Source: Siphonodentalium dalli (Eukaryota > Mollusca > Scaphopoda > Gadilida > Siphonodentaliidae). From it: 64,000 bases of DNA. Location: the NCBI GenBank assembly GCA_032622095.1, contig CP136065.1, positions 57,531,949 to 57,595,948 of the forward strand, read 5' to 3'. The position numbers and the translations under genes were made by a program. The notes below the pieces were generated by a model. The model was not told the origin of the DNA. It made no database searches and was given only the letters and a program-made list of their open reading frames with translations. This document shows positions 30,970 through 44,800 of the stretch, piece by piece (the stretch's first letter is position 1; every line of letters starts with the position of its first letter).

Positions 30970-32796
30970 ATGTTTTTTGTGTTTATCCTCCATGCATGTA
31001 ATATGGGTCAAATGAATGGTGTTGTCACTATGAATTCCCGCTATAAAAACTGATTTGGGACAGGTTCCGTATTGTAATAGTACAATAGCACAGGATCTCG
31101 GAGGTAGATACCTCCTTTGGTAGGAGAACCGCCTGTTGGCGTATGTTGATCCCTACTCTGCCTAACTCAGCAATTCGGCATTCTTTGATCAAATATGTAA
31201 TCGTACGATTTCACGGGATCTCCGAGCATGAGTAGTTTCAACGACAGAAATCTCATTCAAAATAATATCCGTACTCAGCAGTCCGACATTCTTTGATGTT
31301 ACAGCGACATTTATTACGCTGTATATAACGTCGCTATTTCAATGCACACCAAACATTACGTTGTAGTTTTGTTTTGTAGTTTTAATTTCAAAGGGTTACG
31401 CTGTACTGGTAACACACTGTGCACAATTGACCCGCTTTTTCACCAGTATTCTGTTTAACCCCCCGAACTCCCGTTGCAGCCAGATTTTTTATGACATATT
31501 GCTGCTGACTTTTGGTACATGTATGAATCAAACAGATCATCTGCGAGGGGAATGGGTCCGTGGGACGGACCCGCAGCCGGCCTGACGGAAACCCTGATAA
31601 TACATCCCGTTTTTTTAAAACAGGCATATAAAAAAGCTAGTGTCTCCAATGAAACACTCATAAACATATATATCTCTTAATCATGGTTGTTCTGGTGTTT
31701 GTAAAACAACAGGAATAGCCATCTTGATGTGGTCAGTTAGCAACAACCAATACAACCATTATTAAATTATTTTACAATATATATATATTTGAATGTTTTA
31801 TATGCAAAATGGGTTTTCCTCGATTCTTTCAGATTTGGTAAGGCTGAGAAAATTATAACTATAGAACAAATAAAAGGTACATTTCTGAACAGCGTCATTT
31901 TGGCACACCAGTATCATAGCAATTTAGCAGGACAAACCAGCATCATAACAAACTATCCGGACCACTTAACCAGGGATGGTAAGGCCAAAAAAAAAAAAGT
32001 TTTGGTTCTCGGGCATTTTTTTTCTTCAAATCAATGAGGGAGGGAGGGTTTTATTTTTTATTTTTATTTTTTTCTGCGCATATTAAGCATGGACAAAGAT
32101 ACCTTCCCCTGTCTAGTAATAACCAGAAATGTAGAGGGAACTGTTATGCATATAAACTCATTTAATCTTATATAAAAATGACATTGTACTACCAGTGTAT
32201 GACATTATATAATACCCCTGACATTAACTACTGTTATTGTTGTCTAAAAACTGATACCTCCCCATTCTAATATGTGATCCTGAATTTAGTTCTGTGCCTT
32301 TCAATTGTATAAAGTTACATCATCATCATCTATGTTTGGGGAGTAAGTCGCCATGACTTTTACCCCTTTCACATAATAACATACATGTATAGAATAACGT
32401 AAATGAATTAATTGTTTTAAAATTATCCATGACATTTAGTCGTACATATATCGCTCGTTATAACAGCTGTTATCGAATAACTCCTTGAATTGTTGAACCG
32501 ATTCAGTGGAAACAATGTAATCTGATAAACTATTCCAGTTTGTAATCACTCTCTGGGAAAAGAAATATTTTCGCACATCTTTGACTATTATGTTCTTTTG
32601 TTACAATTAGTGTAAGTTAGTTCACAATGACTAATTGTAAGAAGAGCATGAGGGTCAGCTTATCATTTTATTAATTGTAGTCATCTACTTCATGTTGTAA
32701 GCCTGCAAGTCACTTTTTAACACATTACATGTTAGAGCTCAATGCACATTATTATTCAACACATATCTGCTACGGATATGTTTATAAAATCCCCCC

Positions 32797-32828
<32 letters not shown>

Positions 32829-35800
32829 CAAATTATTTTTTTCGCAAGTTTTTTTGTCATAACATCAGGCATTGCAATAAAAAGGCCTAATGCGGCCCTT
32901 TTTATTCAATGCGGCGGCGGTGCCTGAGAACCAAAACCTTTTTTTTTTTTTGGCCTAATCAATATGCCAATACAGATCAATAGAGACAGGGATTATCATC
33001 ATTAGCTATAACCCCAGGTCTGTTAAAGGCCCTTTTCTTAATGCCAGAATTAGCCAATTTTTTACCAATTTCTGGTCTAAAGTTTCCAAATTTACCAAGG
33101 TGATTAATTTCAGTATGAGGATATCCAAGATTAACATTTTATCAATTGGGAGTGACCAGTTGATGGGATCTATAGTACATGTGTGCAAACTCAACAAATT
33201 ACATGTAGTTTTCATTTTTTACCGAGGGTTGGAGATATGGTAATTTTGTAAGTCGTTTGCAGTTGAGAATTGAGAATTCCCAATTAGACCACCATTGCAT
33301 TATTTTTTCCCAAAGGCAGGAGCTAAGCCCTATCTCCACCAGGGATAAGTCCTGGGGAAGAACTGCTACGAAGAAGAGGCATGAGCAGGGAATCCCTATC
33401 TAATTTTATATGCTTTTGAACAGTAGTGAAAAAGGGCTGTCAATCATGGTTTCCGCTATCCCGGTACAGGCTTCGATAAACGGACCCACATAATGCCACA
33501 TTTGATGACCAAAAAAAAAATTTGAATCAGTATTTCCTAGCAACGGTAAATTAGCATGCCGACAGACCTGTTTAATGCACATGAGTCTGCCAAATTTGAT
33601 CCTCGACACCTACCTATACCCCACAACCCTCATCTAATGGTTTGGGAAAATACATGTACATGTAAAGACAAACAGTTATTTCATAAATTTGTCATCGCTA
33701 ACATTTTGTAAGTCTCGTACTCGTCGCGGGCGGGAAGTCTCAAATTAACATTGTTTTTAGTTACTTTTTCCTTTCCGAGAAGTTTCTATATCCTCTAATT
33801 TGCAGAAGATAAAATTCATAATCGAGGTGCCCAATGGGTGAACATCAACTTAAAATGGGGAAATTCAATCTGATCCTAGCAGTTGAGGCCTCAGCAGAAT
33901 GAGGTTCCCAGAGGGTGAAGTTGGTGATGCTAGCCCACTAATTGCAGGCTTGAAAGACACGATAGGTCAGTATGATTCTGAGAGAATATTTGTAAACATA
34001 AGCTGAATTCTTACCTCATCTGTTACTTCCTTGTTGACACATGCAACGACCTTACCACAGCCACATAGAGAGGTACATATGACACCACTCTTCCTACATC
34101 TACATCTCTTCGTTTTGCAGCCTGTTGGGCATGTACACTGAAAAAAAATAGACGAGATTGGTTCAGCATTCAACGTACTGAAAATAAAGGGCTAAATGCA
34201 ATACAAGTGAACAGCACTCAGCATCCGTTTTCAACGATAATCAGGTGGCACATTGCAAGTTGATTTCATACAATACAACAAACAATTGTGGCCTGAGCAT
34301 GGCATAATATGATGTGATTTCAACCAAAGTCCTACATTTGAGTTTAACAGCATGAATGCATGCGTGTAAATATAGGGTGTTTCTCTGCCTATCATCTGCT
34401 TAGAATATTGTATGGAAATCCCAGAAAATACTCAATTCCAATGTATACTTTCGGAACTGTATAGCCTATAGGAGAATTCATTTAATAGTGTACCTAATAA
34501 GATCAAAGAGATGTAATGCTGTGTCTCTGGTATAACCCTTTCTATACTAAAAACTCATTGATGAGTCCTTCCCTTAGGAAATGTTCAGATAATAAGTTCA
34601 ATAAAATGACCATTTGTTGTGTTTAATTTAGTATTCAAAAATTTCCCACCAATAAATAGAATTCCTTCTACAATTTCTATCACTTTTATCTTGTTGTCTG
34701 CTCATATTTCCTAAACATCCCCACAGAAAAAAATAGACAATTCCAATATATACAGTTATAACTGCTGGGAGAATCCATTTAATAAAGAAAGGGTTAATTA
34801 AACCGAACCTTCTCCAAACTTTTGTCACAATGAACTGAAATGAATGTAAATTATACTCACATAATTCAAATTGCGGTTTTTGCGCTGTTTGTTAAGGAAT
34901 GGAGTAAGATGGAAATCAGAATCATTGTCATCATCTTCTTCATAACTACTGGAGCTCCAGTCATCACTTTCATCTTCATATTCCGCTTCAGTCTTCTTGG
35001 ATTTTGGTTTGGACACTTTTTTCTGTGAAAAATTGTTATATTGTAAAATTTTAGTGACCAGTTTAGTAGCACAAACAAGAAACTCAAGACTCCTATACTA
35101 CTCACTCTTAATGTCAACAGTGCCAAAAGCAGATAAAATGTTCAAATAAGTACATTACCTACATGAAGACCATTTTGCCTTATATTTGTGGCAGGGAGAA
35201 GTAACTTCGCCCTGAAAATCAGACTGGTTTGTTCAGGAATGGTATTACGACCTCCTTTCAGTTTTATTTCAAAACCAAACTGCACCCGATATATTCTAAA
35301 AAACCTATTTTTCCGATTTCAATTAACCGATACCTCTGGTCGCTTTTCCAAGATGTGTGGTTAGCGCGTGCTTTTGTCAGCTGCTATTTGGCACCACTAT
35401 GGCAATATCAATTTGGAATATTTTGATGTAATATGGGCGATAATGGCACATAGACTATGGAAATCACTAGAAAATGGCTGGAATTATTATGCCGTATATT
35501 ATATCATTTGCTCTATGCATAGTCATTGGTGTATCGAGTAAAACCATATCCAAAACCTGGTTTTTCTACAAATACCATACCGAAACAAAAACCAAAACGA
35601 AATTTCAAAACCGCACATCGCTAGTTGCAGGATTGGAATATGATCAATAATATGGCCATACATAACATCAGGGTTTCCGCAAAATAATTTGAATTAGCAT
35701 TTCCTGGTACCGGTTAATTAGCATGCCGACAGACCCGTTTAATCTCCCGCTTTGCACATGAGTCTGCCAATTTGATCCTCGACAACGCCTATACCCCACA

Positions 35801-38800
35801 ACCCTCATCTTGTCTAACGGTTTGGGCAAATACATGTACACATAAAGACAAACATTTATTTCATTAGTTTGCCATTGGTAACATTTTTAAGTCTCGTTCT
35901 CGATGCGGCCGAGATTTCGTTGATGTCAGTGTGATCTATTGTCTATCCTGATTGCGCGCCTCAATATAATGTGTCTTAGACAACGACTCGATAAGGTTGA
36001 TTTTAGCAGCTTGCCTTGTCCCGACTCTAGTCTATTCATCATGTACTAATAAATGAAAATGAGGAACCGATATATCGATATGGGAAATTTCCAATCTATT
36101 CAGGGGATATATGGATGAATATAGCTTTGACTATCATTATCCATACAATAATTTATTTCCAACCATACATTCTTTGAAAAAATGACTGTCACATTGTAAA
36201 CTGGTCATTCATTTCCACATCGTACATGAGCAATAACTCAACATTTGCTACTTGGGTTATTACCATATCAGTGCATGACAGAGGATGCCCCATTATTTGC
36301 GACCAGAATTTTTGCTGTTTATATATTTTCAAATAATAAATATCGGTACTTGATTACTTGTATCTATTATTTCATTCCTGGTCTCAAATTCCAATGAATT
36401 CATTACTTAGAGAACATATCTAGATCTTCCCAGGCGCAAGGAAATGAAGGTTTCTGGACATTAAATTAAAAAAATTACTGGCTGGCCAGTCATATCCAAT
36501 GGACCCAATATTTTCACCCTAGCGGAAACCTTGATAACACGTAATGAAGCCACCAGATTTGTGTAACAAGACTACTGGTATGCCAATAGTTATTTTATGG
36601 TGTCTGGTAAAGCATTAATGATGCTGTGCCAGTGCATTAACTTATATATGCGAGTTTCCACCATAGGGAGCCACGCATATATAAGAGAAGGCACTGGCTT
36701 AAAAGGTCAAGGTAAATATTGTTATGCCAATGTATTCCCTGATATATGCGAGGCTCCCTATATATATGGGAGACTCGCATAGATAAGAGAATGCATTGGC
36801 ACAGAGTTTTTGCAAAATTTCAGCAAGTTCCAGTCATGGAAGGGTTAATTGCCCAGCAAAGGCTTATTATTCTTTAATAAATTGGAGGGAGTGCTCACTG
36901 AATGTTCCGTGATATAGTAGTTGACATATGTCTGTAGTCTTGTGATGCGAGACAGCAGATGTCTGCAGACGACATAGTATTGTCTGGATTTGAGTACGCA
37001 AACACCAAGGGACATTTTGACATCGCATTATGTCTTAAATGGGTTCCTAGTCACTTCACATTATATTGAACCTGATGGTTGACACATCGAGTTCAACAAG
37101 CCTGAGTTTAGTGTGCCTGTCATTTGTAGAATGAGGTTCCGAGAAGGAGAGTTTAGTGACCCTAGCCCACATAGCGGGCTAGCATCACTAAATTCAGATT
37201 AGACTCAGATTGAAGTTTCCAAATGGTGAATATTGTGATGTACAATCATTGGGAACCTCGATTATGCAATGTGTCATCTGCAAATTTGTGGATATAGAGA
37301 ATAAACTAAAAAAGAAATAGAATCTATGTGAGGAAGTTTCTATAGCAATTTGATTTGATAAAGATACTTTCCAGAGATGATGAGGCCTAAGCAGAATGAG
37401 GTTCCCAGAGGGTGAATTTAGTGATGCTCGCCCGCTATGCGGGATAGCGTCACTAAATTCACCCTCTGGAGACCTCATTCTACAAATGACAGGCACACTA
37501 AACTCAGACTTGAAGTTCAATAGGGCATGTAGGTGGACAATTACTGTTTTGAGAAAATCACATTTAGTTTCAACAGTTATTGTGAGAATGGGGCTCCCTA
37601 CGGGTGGGCTTCTTTGCAGCCATTTTGGTGGTTTTATAATTACCTTAGGAGTCGGACTGCGGAATGGAGAAACACTATCCAGGATACTTGGTAGTAAGCT
37701 CACATTTCGGCCTTGATACATTGCTCGAGTGAGTTGCTGTAAGTAAAAGAGATGGATAAGATGTATTTACTACAAAATTGAAAATGAAAAAGTCTGTGTT
37801 TAAATAATAATTAATACTAAATAATCGAAGCACAGCTATAAAAGTAAGTATTGTTCAGGCTTTACTTCATTTCAGCATATGGAATTGTGTTCAGATGGCG
37901 ACTACAGTTATATTAGATAACAAGAGCATCGCTAGGGAGTGGCAAAATATGCCTGTGGTAATTTCAACAATGGGCCATAACTCATTGAAAATTGGTGGAC
38001 AGAAGCCAAATTCGAACTTGACTTGTATTTTGGGCTAGTAAACCCACATACCAAATTTCAGTCCATTCAGTTGAGATTTACTAAAGTTATAATCTGGAAA
38101 TGAAAAAAGCGAACAGTCATATGGATGAATAACATAATATGTCCCGTTTAAAACTTATTCAAGAACTTCAACTATGTGTTAACTGAGAGGTGCATAAGTT
38201 GCCAAAAATCAAGGGTATTCAAGACTAATTATGGAATTTTACTTTCAAATTTACTTTACAAGGCCTTGAATGGTCATTCTTCCAAGATTTCTCATTCTTC
38301 AGATTCAAGTCTATTCCAGTCTTTCGGGGGGGGGGGGGGGGGGAGTTTAACTTACTGCTTTAAGGTGCTCATTTTCTTCACCCATTCCCTGTAGCTCTTC
38401 ATGTAAATCACTCATTTTCCTAAGTTCTTCTTCCTGTTTAGAAAAGTAACACAATTAAAGCCAAATAAATACAAATTCCGTGTTCTCAGGCACCTCCCTC
38501 GTCACTAAAATTTTATTTTAAAAAACCAAGCCAAACATTTTATTTCTGGAGGTATGCTTTCCAGATTTTGAGAAAAAATAAAAAAAAAGTAACCTGCCTT
38601 CCTCATCTCAAAATTGAGTTCTAATTGCCTGAGAACACATATATTTAATTTTAGTCGCCTCAACTAAATTTGTATCCATTGGTATTTCGTGTTCAATAAA
38701 ATCAATGGATCAATAAAAAATTATAAACTCGGAACCGGAACATTTCATTTAATATAAAAATAGTTTATCCTTAAAAATGTTGGTAAAAGTTACTTTTGAA

Positions 38801-41800
38801 AAACACAAGCTTCAAATCAGTCTGATTAAAACCATACTCAGATTCTAACGATACTGAGTCTGGTGAAACCCGCTATTTGCCGCATTACTGTCGCTATAAA
38901 TAACTTCCACAGTATATAGTATGCAATATGACGTCACCGCCCACATTTGTTTTTAAAAATAACTTGACATAATGCAGTTTCGGTTTCGTTTCCGCGTAAG
39001 CCATTACTTTCCGGGAAAGATTATCGTTTCCTACGAAACTTTATGCTACGCATTCTCTCAGAATATCTTCTGCGCCTTGTGACATAATTTCAACTGAGAT
39101 TAATCACGTTTAACAAACTTTAATTGCGTTTATGAATCGACACAAGATATATTTTCTTTGTTTAAATTCAAAGTTATCATCATATGCCGGAAATTAAATA
39201 AATTTACAACATTGCGACTTCTAAATTATTCGGTACTAAATGTTGTTTTTATTAAAAAGATTCAATTATATTTGACATGTTAAGTAGTATTAGTCAATTT
39301 TGCACTCTTTAAATACGCTTTTCTGTGTTAAATTTGCTGTCGTAAAACTGAATTTGTAAACATTAATCCATGCAGCGGAAAAATTATTGTGCTATTTATA
39401 ACTATTGGGTGGGGTTTACTGGAATCCGCGCCGGCTGACGGAATTCCCTTTGTCTTGGGAATTCCATGCGACTGTCGCCTGATTGGTCTTCGCATTCATG
39501 AGGATATTTGTGATTGGCTGGCAAATACGTAATCTCTGCTGAGAGTAATGGAATCTCTACCCATTTTCACCAGACTCAGTATCGTTAGAATGATAGAATC
39601 TGAGTATGGTTTTAATCAGACTGGCTTCAAATAGAAAGGTTCAAAGGGACATTTGTTCATGCATTTGGATCTGGACAGTGTTTAAATCGTCCTGTACTGT
39701 AGCACGTGCTCACTCGCAAATAGGTCCGTATTCGGGATTCCAACATTTTCACTCATCCAACCGAGCTATTTACTTTAAATAAATTGATTTTAAACAGCCT
39801 AATTTAAGGTCTAACCTTTACCAAAATGCAGTTGCATCAAATAAGCAAACATTGAAAACAATGCTCAAAATTACAATGAAACAAGAGGCTGCATTTGAAT
39901 TAGGTATTGTGTTCCATATTTTTGTTAACATGTCAATACAAACTTCAAAGCGGGGGTTGAAATCCAATGTGTGAAACAAATAACTTTTTTTATTTGGACT
40001 ATTCAGAAATGTAATTAGTTGTGGACAGTTAATTTTTATTAACATTCATTTAAGTTGGCGCAGAGTTCGCTAATTTCAATATTGATGGTCATTGTAAATC
40101 ATCCAGCATTAAAGCTTCATCCTCAACTTACGGATCCACAAGCCTGCAAATAGCGTGTCTGTCATTTGCAGAATAAGGTCCCCAGAGGGTGAATTTAGTG
40201 ACGCTATCCCATATAGCGGGCTAGCATCACTAAATTCACCCTCTGGGGACCTCATTCTACTTAAGCCTCATCTTCTAGGAAGTATCTATTGTATCAAATT
40301 AACATTGTTTTTAGTTACGTTTTCCCTTCTGGGAAGTTTCTATATCCCCTAATTTGCAGAAGATAAAATACATAATCGAGGTGCGCAATGGGTGATCATC
40401 ACCAACTTCAAATGGGGAACTTCAATCTGATCCTACGTCTGCCATAGCAGTTGAGGGCCTTAGCAGAATGAGGTCCCCAGAGGGTGAATTTGGTGATGCT
40501 AGCCTGCTATGCGGGATAGCGTCACTAAATTCACCCTCTGGGGACCTCATTCTGCAAATGACAGACACGCTATTTGCAGGCTTGCAGATTCATCAAAAAT
40601 GATATTTACTTGGCAAAACAGGGCAAAAAAGAAATATTTTTAAGAAACTTAATCTCCCAGAATTAAACTACATCCCCCAACTTATGGATTCACAATCCTG
40701 TTTTTTTTCCTTCAAGGGTTTCCAGGCCTAGTAACATTTCAAGCGTTCAAGGTTTTCAAGCACATGTATAAACCTTGCTCAATAACCTCAATCTGAATGA
40801 ACTGTCCTTAATAACCTCAATCTGTTGTCAAGAAAATGTTACTCGATGCAAATTCTGATAATTCACTAAAATTTGAAATGTAGTGTGCATAATTTGTTGA
40901 AGGCCCATTTAATTTTCAAACCCTAGATCACATCACATATATGCCATATTATATACCATTTGAAAGAGGTAGCTCCAAAAACATTGTATTATACACTTAT
41001 TAGGTGTAATAAACTGTGAACATGTTATTTTTTTTTAGTTACTGACATGTTTTTGTGATTAAATTTCATCTGGATTATAGTTCAAATCATATTATTTTCA
41101 ATGGAATTCTGTTGCATTCTGAGAGCCAAGATGGGGGAAATATTTCTATGATGTCAGCTGTTTTCTATTTCTCTATGGGCATCCTCTGAGACACATACGT
41201 TTCAAATGGTGATGAACTATAGTATTTTAATCATATTTTATGGCATAGATCATTATTAAAACCGTATATTAAGGCACTATAAAAAATAATCAGTGGCTCG
41301 AAAATTAAGTGGGCCTTTAAATATTTATAATCATGCCAGCACCTCAATGTACTTTGCTTGACGGTTTTATTAAAGTTCTTATACTGTATTTATATCTGCA
41401 TATTTCCTTGCGAGCTCCATTGAATGATCTATCAATTATCAATGAAAAAATTAAAAAAAGGCCGCTCGGCAGTGTCCCCCGAACCGGTGGCTTCATTTGG
41501 AGCGGAGGCTTTGTAGAAGTATACTATATGGATAAGACACTTGTGCATTGTCTCATTACTGACATGCATACAAATAACCAAATCTTAAAAAAAACTCTTA
41601 AAGTCAAAATATAACCTCAAATTGGCACAAAATGAAGAAAATTACAAGAAAAATTGAATTTTCTAAATCATCGGATCAAACTCAAATTCGAACTTGACCT
41701 GTATCTTGATATGACTGATCCACATAAAAACAGTATTTGCAATTAAAGGATCCAAACTTGAGATAAAGTCGAAAAAGGGCCACAACTCTCGCAAAAATGG

Positions 41801-44800
41801 GCAGAGCATACCCATATTTGAACTTGACCTGTACATAGGGCTGATAAACTCACAAACCAAATTTGGTTCAAATATAATCACACAAACTGAAGTTATCATC
41901 CGGAAACCAGAAAATTACAAGATGTCAAGTGTAAAATGAAAGTGTCAATGACACTGTAGCTCAACTTAGGTAGGGGAATAATTTAATGGTTGACAGTAAA
42001 TGGAGGAATAGGAAAGGTGCTAATTGAAATGTCTAACCTGTGCCAAAGGATTTAGTCATGCAAAGAGTAAAATCCAAGATGGCTGCTGCCGGCCATGTTT
42101 TTTTATCCAATTGACCCCAAAATGACTCGTTCCCATCTACGTGTCATTGTTAACATCCATGACAAATTTCATGAAGATCTGACCAAAGCTACGACCTGTA
42201 GCCCGCGCCAAAGGATATAGTCATGCAAAGAGTAAAACCCAAGATGGCTGCTGGCAGCCATGTTTTTCAGCCGAACGACCCCAAAATGACTCGTTCCCAT
42301 CTACATGTCAATATTAACATCTATGACATATTTCATGATGATCAGACGAACAGTACGACCTGTAGCCCGCGCCAATGGATTGAAATTTGAAATCTAAGAT
42401 GGCCACCAGCGGCCATGTTTTTTGGCCGAACGACCCCAAAATGACTTGTTCCCATCTACATGTCATTGTTAACATCCATGACACATTTCATGAAGTTCCG
42501 ACCATAGCTACGACCTGTAGCCCGTGCCAAAGGATTTAGTCATGCAAAGAGTAAAATCCAAGATGGCTGCTGGCGACCATATTTATTGGCCGAACAACCC
42601 CAAAATCACTCGTTCCCATCTACGTGTCAATATTAACATCTATGACATATTTCATGATGATCAGACGAACAGTACGACATGTAGCCCGCGCCAATGGATT
42701 GAAATTTGAAATCCAAGATGGCCACCAGCGGCCATGTTTTTTTGCCAAATGACCCCAAAATGACTCGTTCCCATCTACATGTCATTGTTAACATCCATGA
42801 CAAATTTTATGAAGTTCCGACCAAAGCTACAACCTGTAGCCCGCGCCATAGGATTTAGTCATGCAAAGAGTAAAATCCAAGATGGCTGGTGGCAGCCATG
42901 TTTTTAGGCCGAACGACCCCAAAATCACTCGTTCCCATCTACATGTCAATATTAACATCCTTGACAAATTTCATGATGATCAGACAAACAGTACGACCTG
43001 TAGCCCGCGCCAATGGATTGAATTTTGAAATCCAAGATGGCCACCAGCGGCCATGTTTTTTGGCCAAATGACACCAAAATGACTCGTTCCCATCTACATG
43101 TCAATGGCAACATTCATGACAAATTTCATAAACATCGGACCAAAGGTACGACCTGTAGCCCGCGCCAAAGGATTTAGTCATGCAAAGAGTAAAATACAAG
43201 ATGGCTGCTGGCAGCCATGTTTTTCGGCCGAACGACCCCAAAATCACTCGTTCCCATCTACATGTCAATATTAACATCCATGAGAAATTTCATGATGATC
43301 AGACAAACAGTACGACCTGTAGCCCGCGCCAATGGATTGAATTTTGAAATCCAAGATGGCCACCAGCGGCCATGTTTTTTTGGCCGAATGACTCGTCCCC
43401 ATCTACATGTCAATGGCAACATTCATGACAAATTTCATAAACATCGGACCAAAGGTACGACCTGTAGCCCGCGCCAAAGGATTTAGTCATGCAAAGAGTA
43501 AAATACAAGATGGCTGCTGGCGGCCATGTTTTTTGGCCGAACGACACCAAAATGACTCGTTCCCATCTACATGTCATTGTTAACATCCATGACAAATTAT
43601 ATGAAGTTCCGTCCAAAGCTACAACCTGTAGCCCGCGCCAAAGGATTTAGTCATGCAAAGAGTAAAATCCAAGATGGCTGGTGGCAGCCATGTTTTTAGG
43701 CCGAACGACCCCAAAATCACTCGTTCCCATCTACATGTCAATATTAACATCCATGACAAATTTCATGATGATCAGACAAACAGTACGACCTGTAGCCCGC
43801 GCCAATGGATTGAATTTTGAAATCCAAGATGGCCACCAGCGGCCATGTTTTTTGGCCGAATGACACCAAAATGACTCGTTCCCATCTACATGTCAATGTC
43901 AACATTCAGGACAAATCTCATAAAGATCAGACCAAAGGTACGACCTGTAGCCCGCGCCAAAGGAAATTGTTGACGGACACACGGACGCCAAACCATGGCA
44001 ATAGCTCAAACTTACAAAGTAAGTTGAGCTAAAAAGGGCCATAACTCTCGCAAAAATGGGCGGAGCAAACCCATATTGGAACTTGACCTGTATTTTGGTC
44101 TGATAAACTCACATATGAAATTTGCTTTTGATCTAATAACCGAAACTAAAATTATCATCCGGAAACCATTTCCGGACGGATGGACACACGGACGGACAAC
44201 GGCTATTTTAATAGTCCCCCGAAAATTTGGAGTTGAGCTCTTTGTGGGGTGAGTATGAGAAAGGAACCTTTATAAGTTGAATGTTTACCTGAAATTTTAG
44301 CCTTTCTTTAGTTTCTTGATCCAGGTATCCACCACCGTCATTTTGACCAGATTTGAATTGTCTCAACAGGAAAAGTACCTGGAAACATACACATATATCA
44401 AAACTACAATCGCATCTTCTAGGATGTTAGTCAAAGTCTGCTTGTATGCAAACCAGCTAGTTATATTGGTAGGCAAGATGCTGTATTACATCAAAGTACC
44501 ATGCATTGGTCCTCCATAACTGACTTTATGCCCAAACTGGGTGGCAGGATTTATTTCAGTCAATTTTACCCAAAAAATCATACATGATGCTATATATATC
44601 GGAAAGAGTGACATCTTATGGTCATAATGGTGTATAATAATCTAACTTTCATGTTAAATTACACATATATTTCCGAGTTATTAGGACTAACATCAATTTG
44701 TTTACGTTTAAACTGAGAGCCAAAGTGTTCCGAAGTGCAATTGGCAATGTTCGTCTTCTATGCATACAATCAAGTACACCCTAAGTCACCCATAGACCCA

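Noticed and set aside
30772-31015. Frames containing poly-Pro or poly-Gly
   Set aside because: They read through the poly-G tract inside the CAGGGTTTCCG element.
42524-44032. Several plus-strand frames repeating [16 protein letters not shown]
   Set aside because: They are translations of the satellite units; they shift frame between units and have no start or splice logic.
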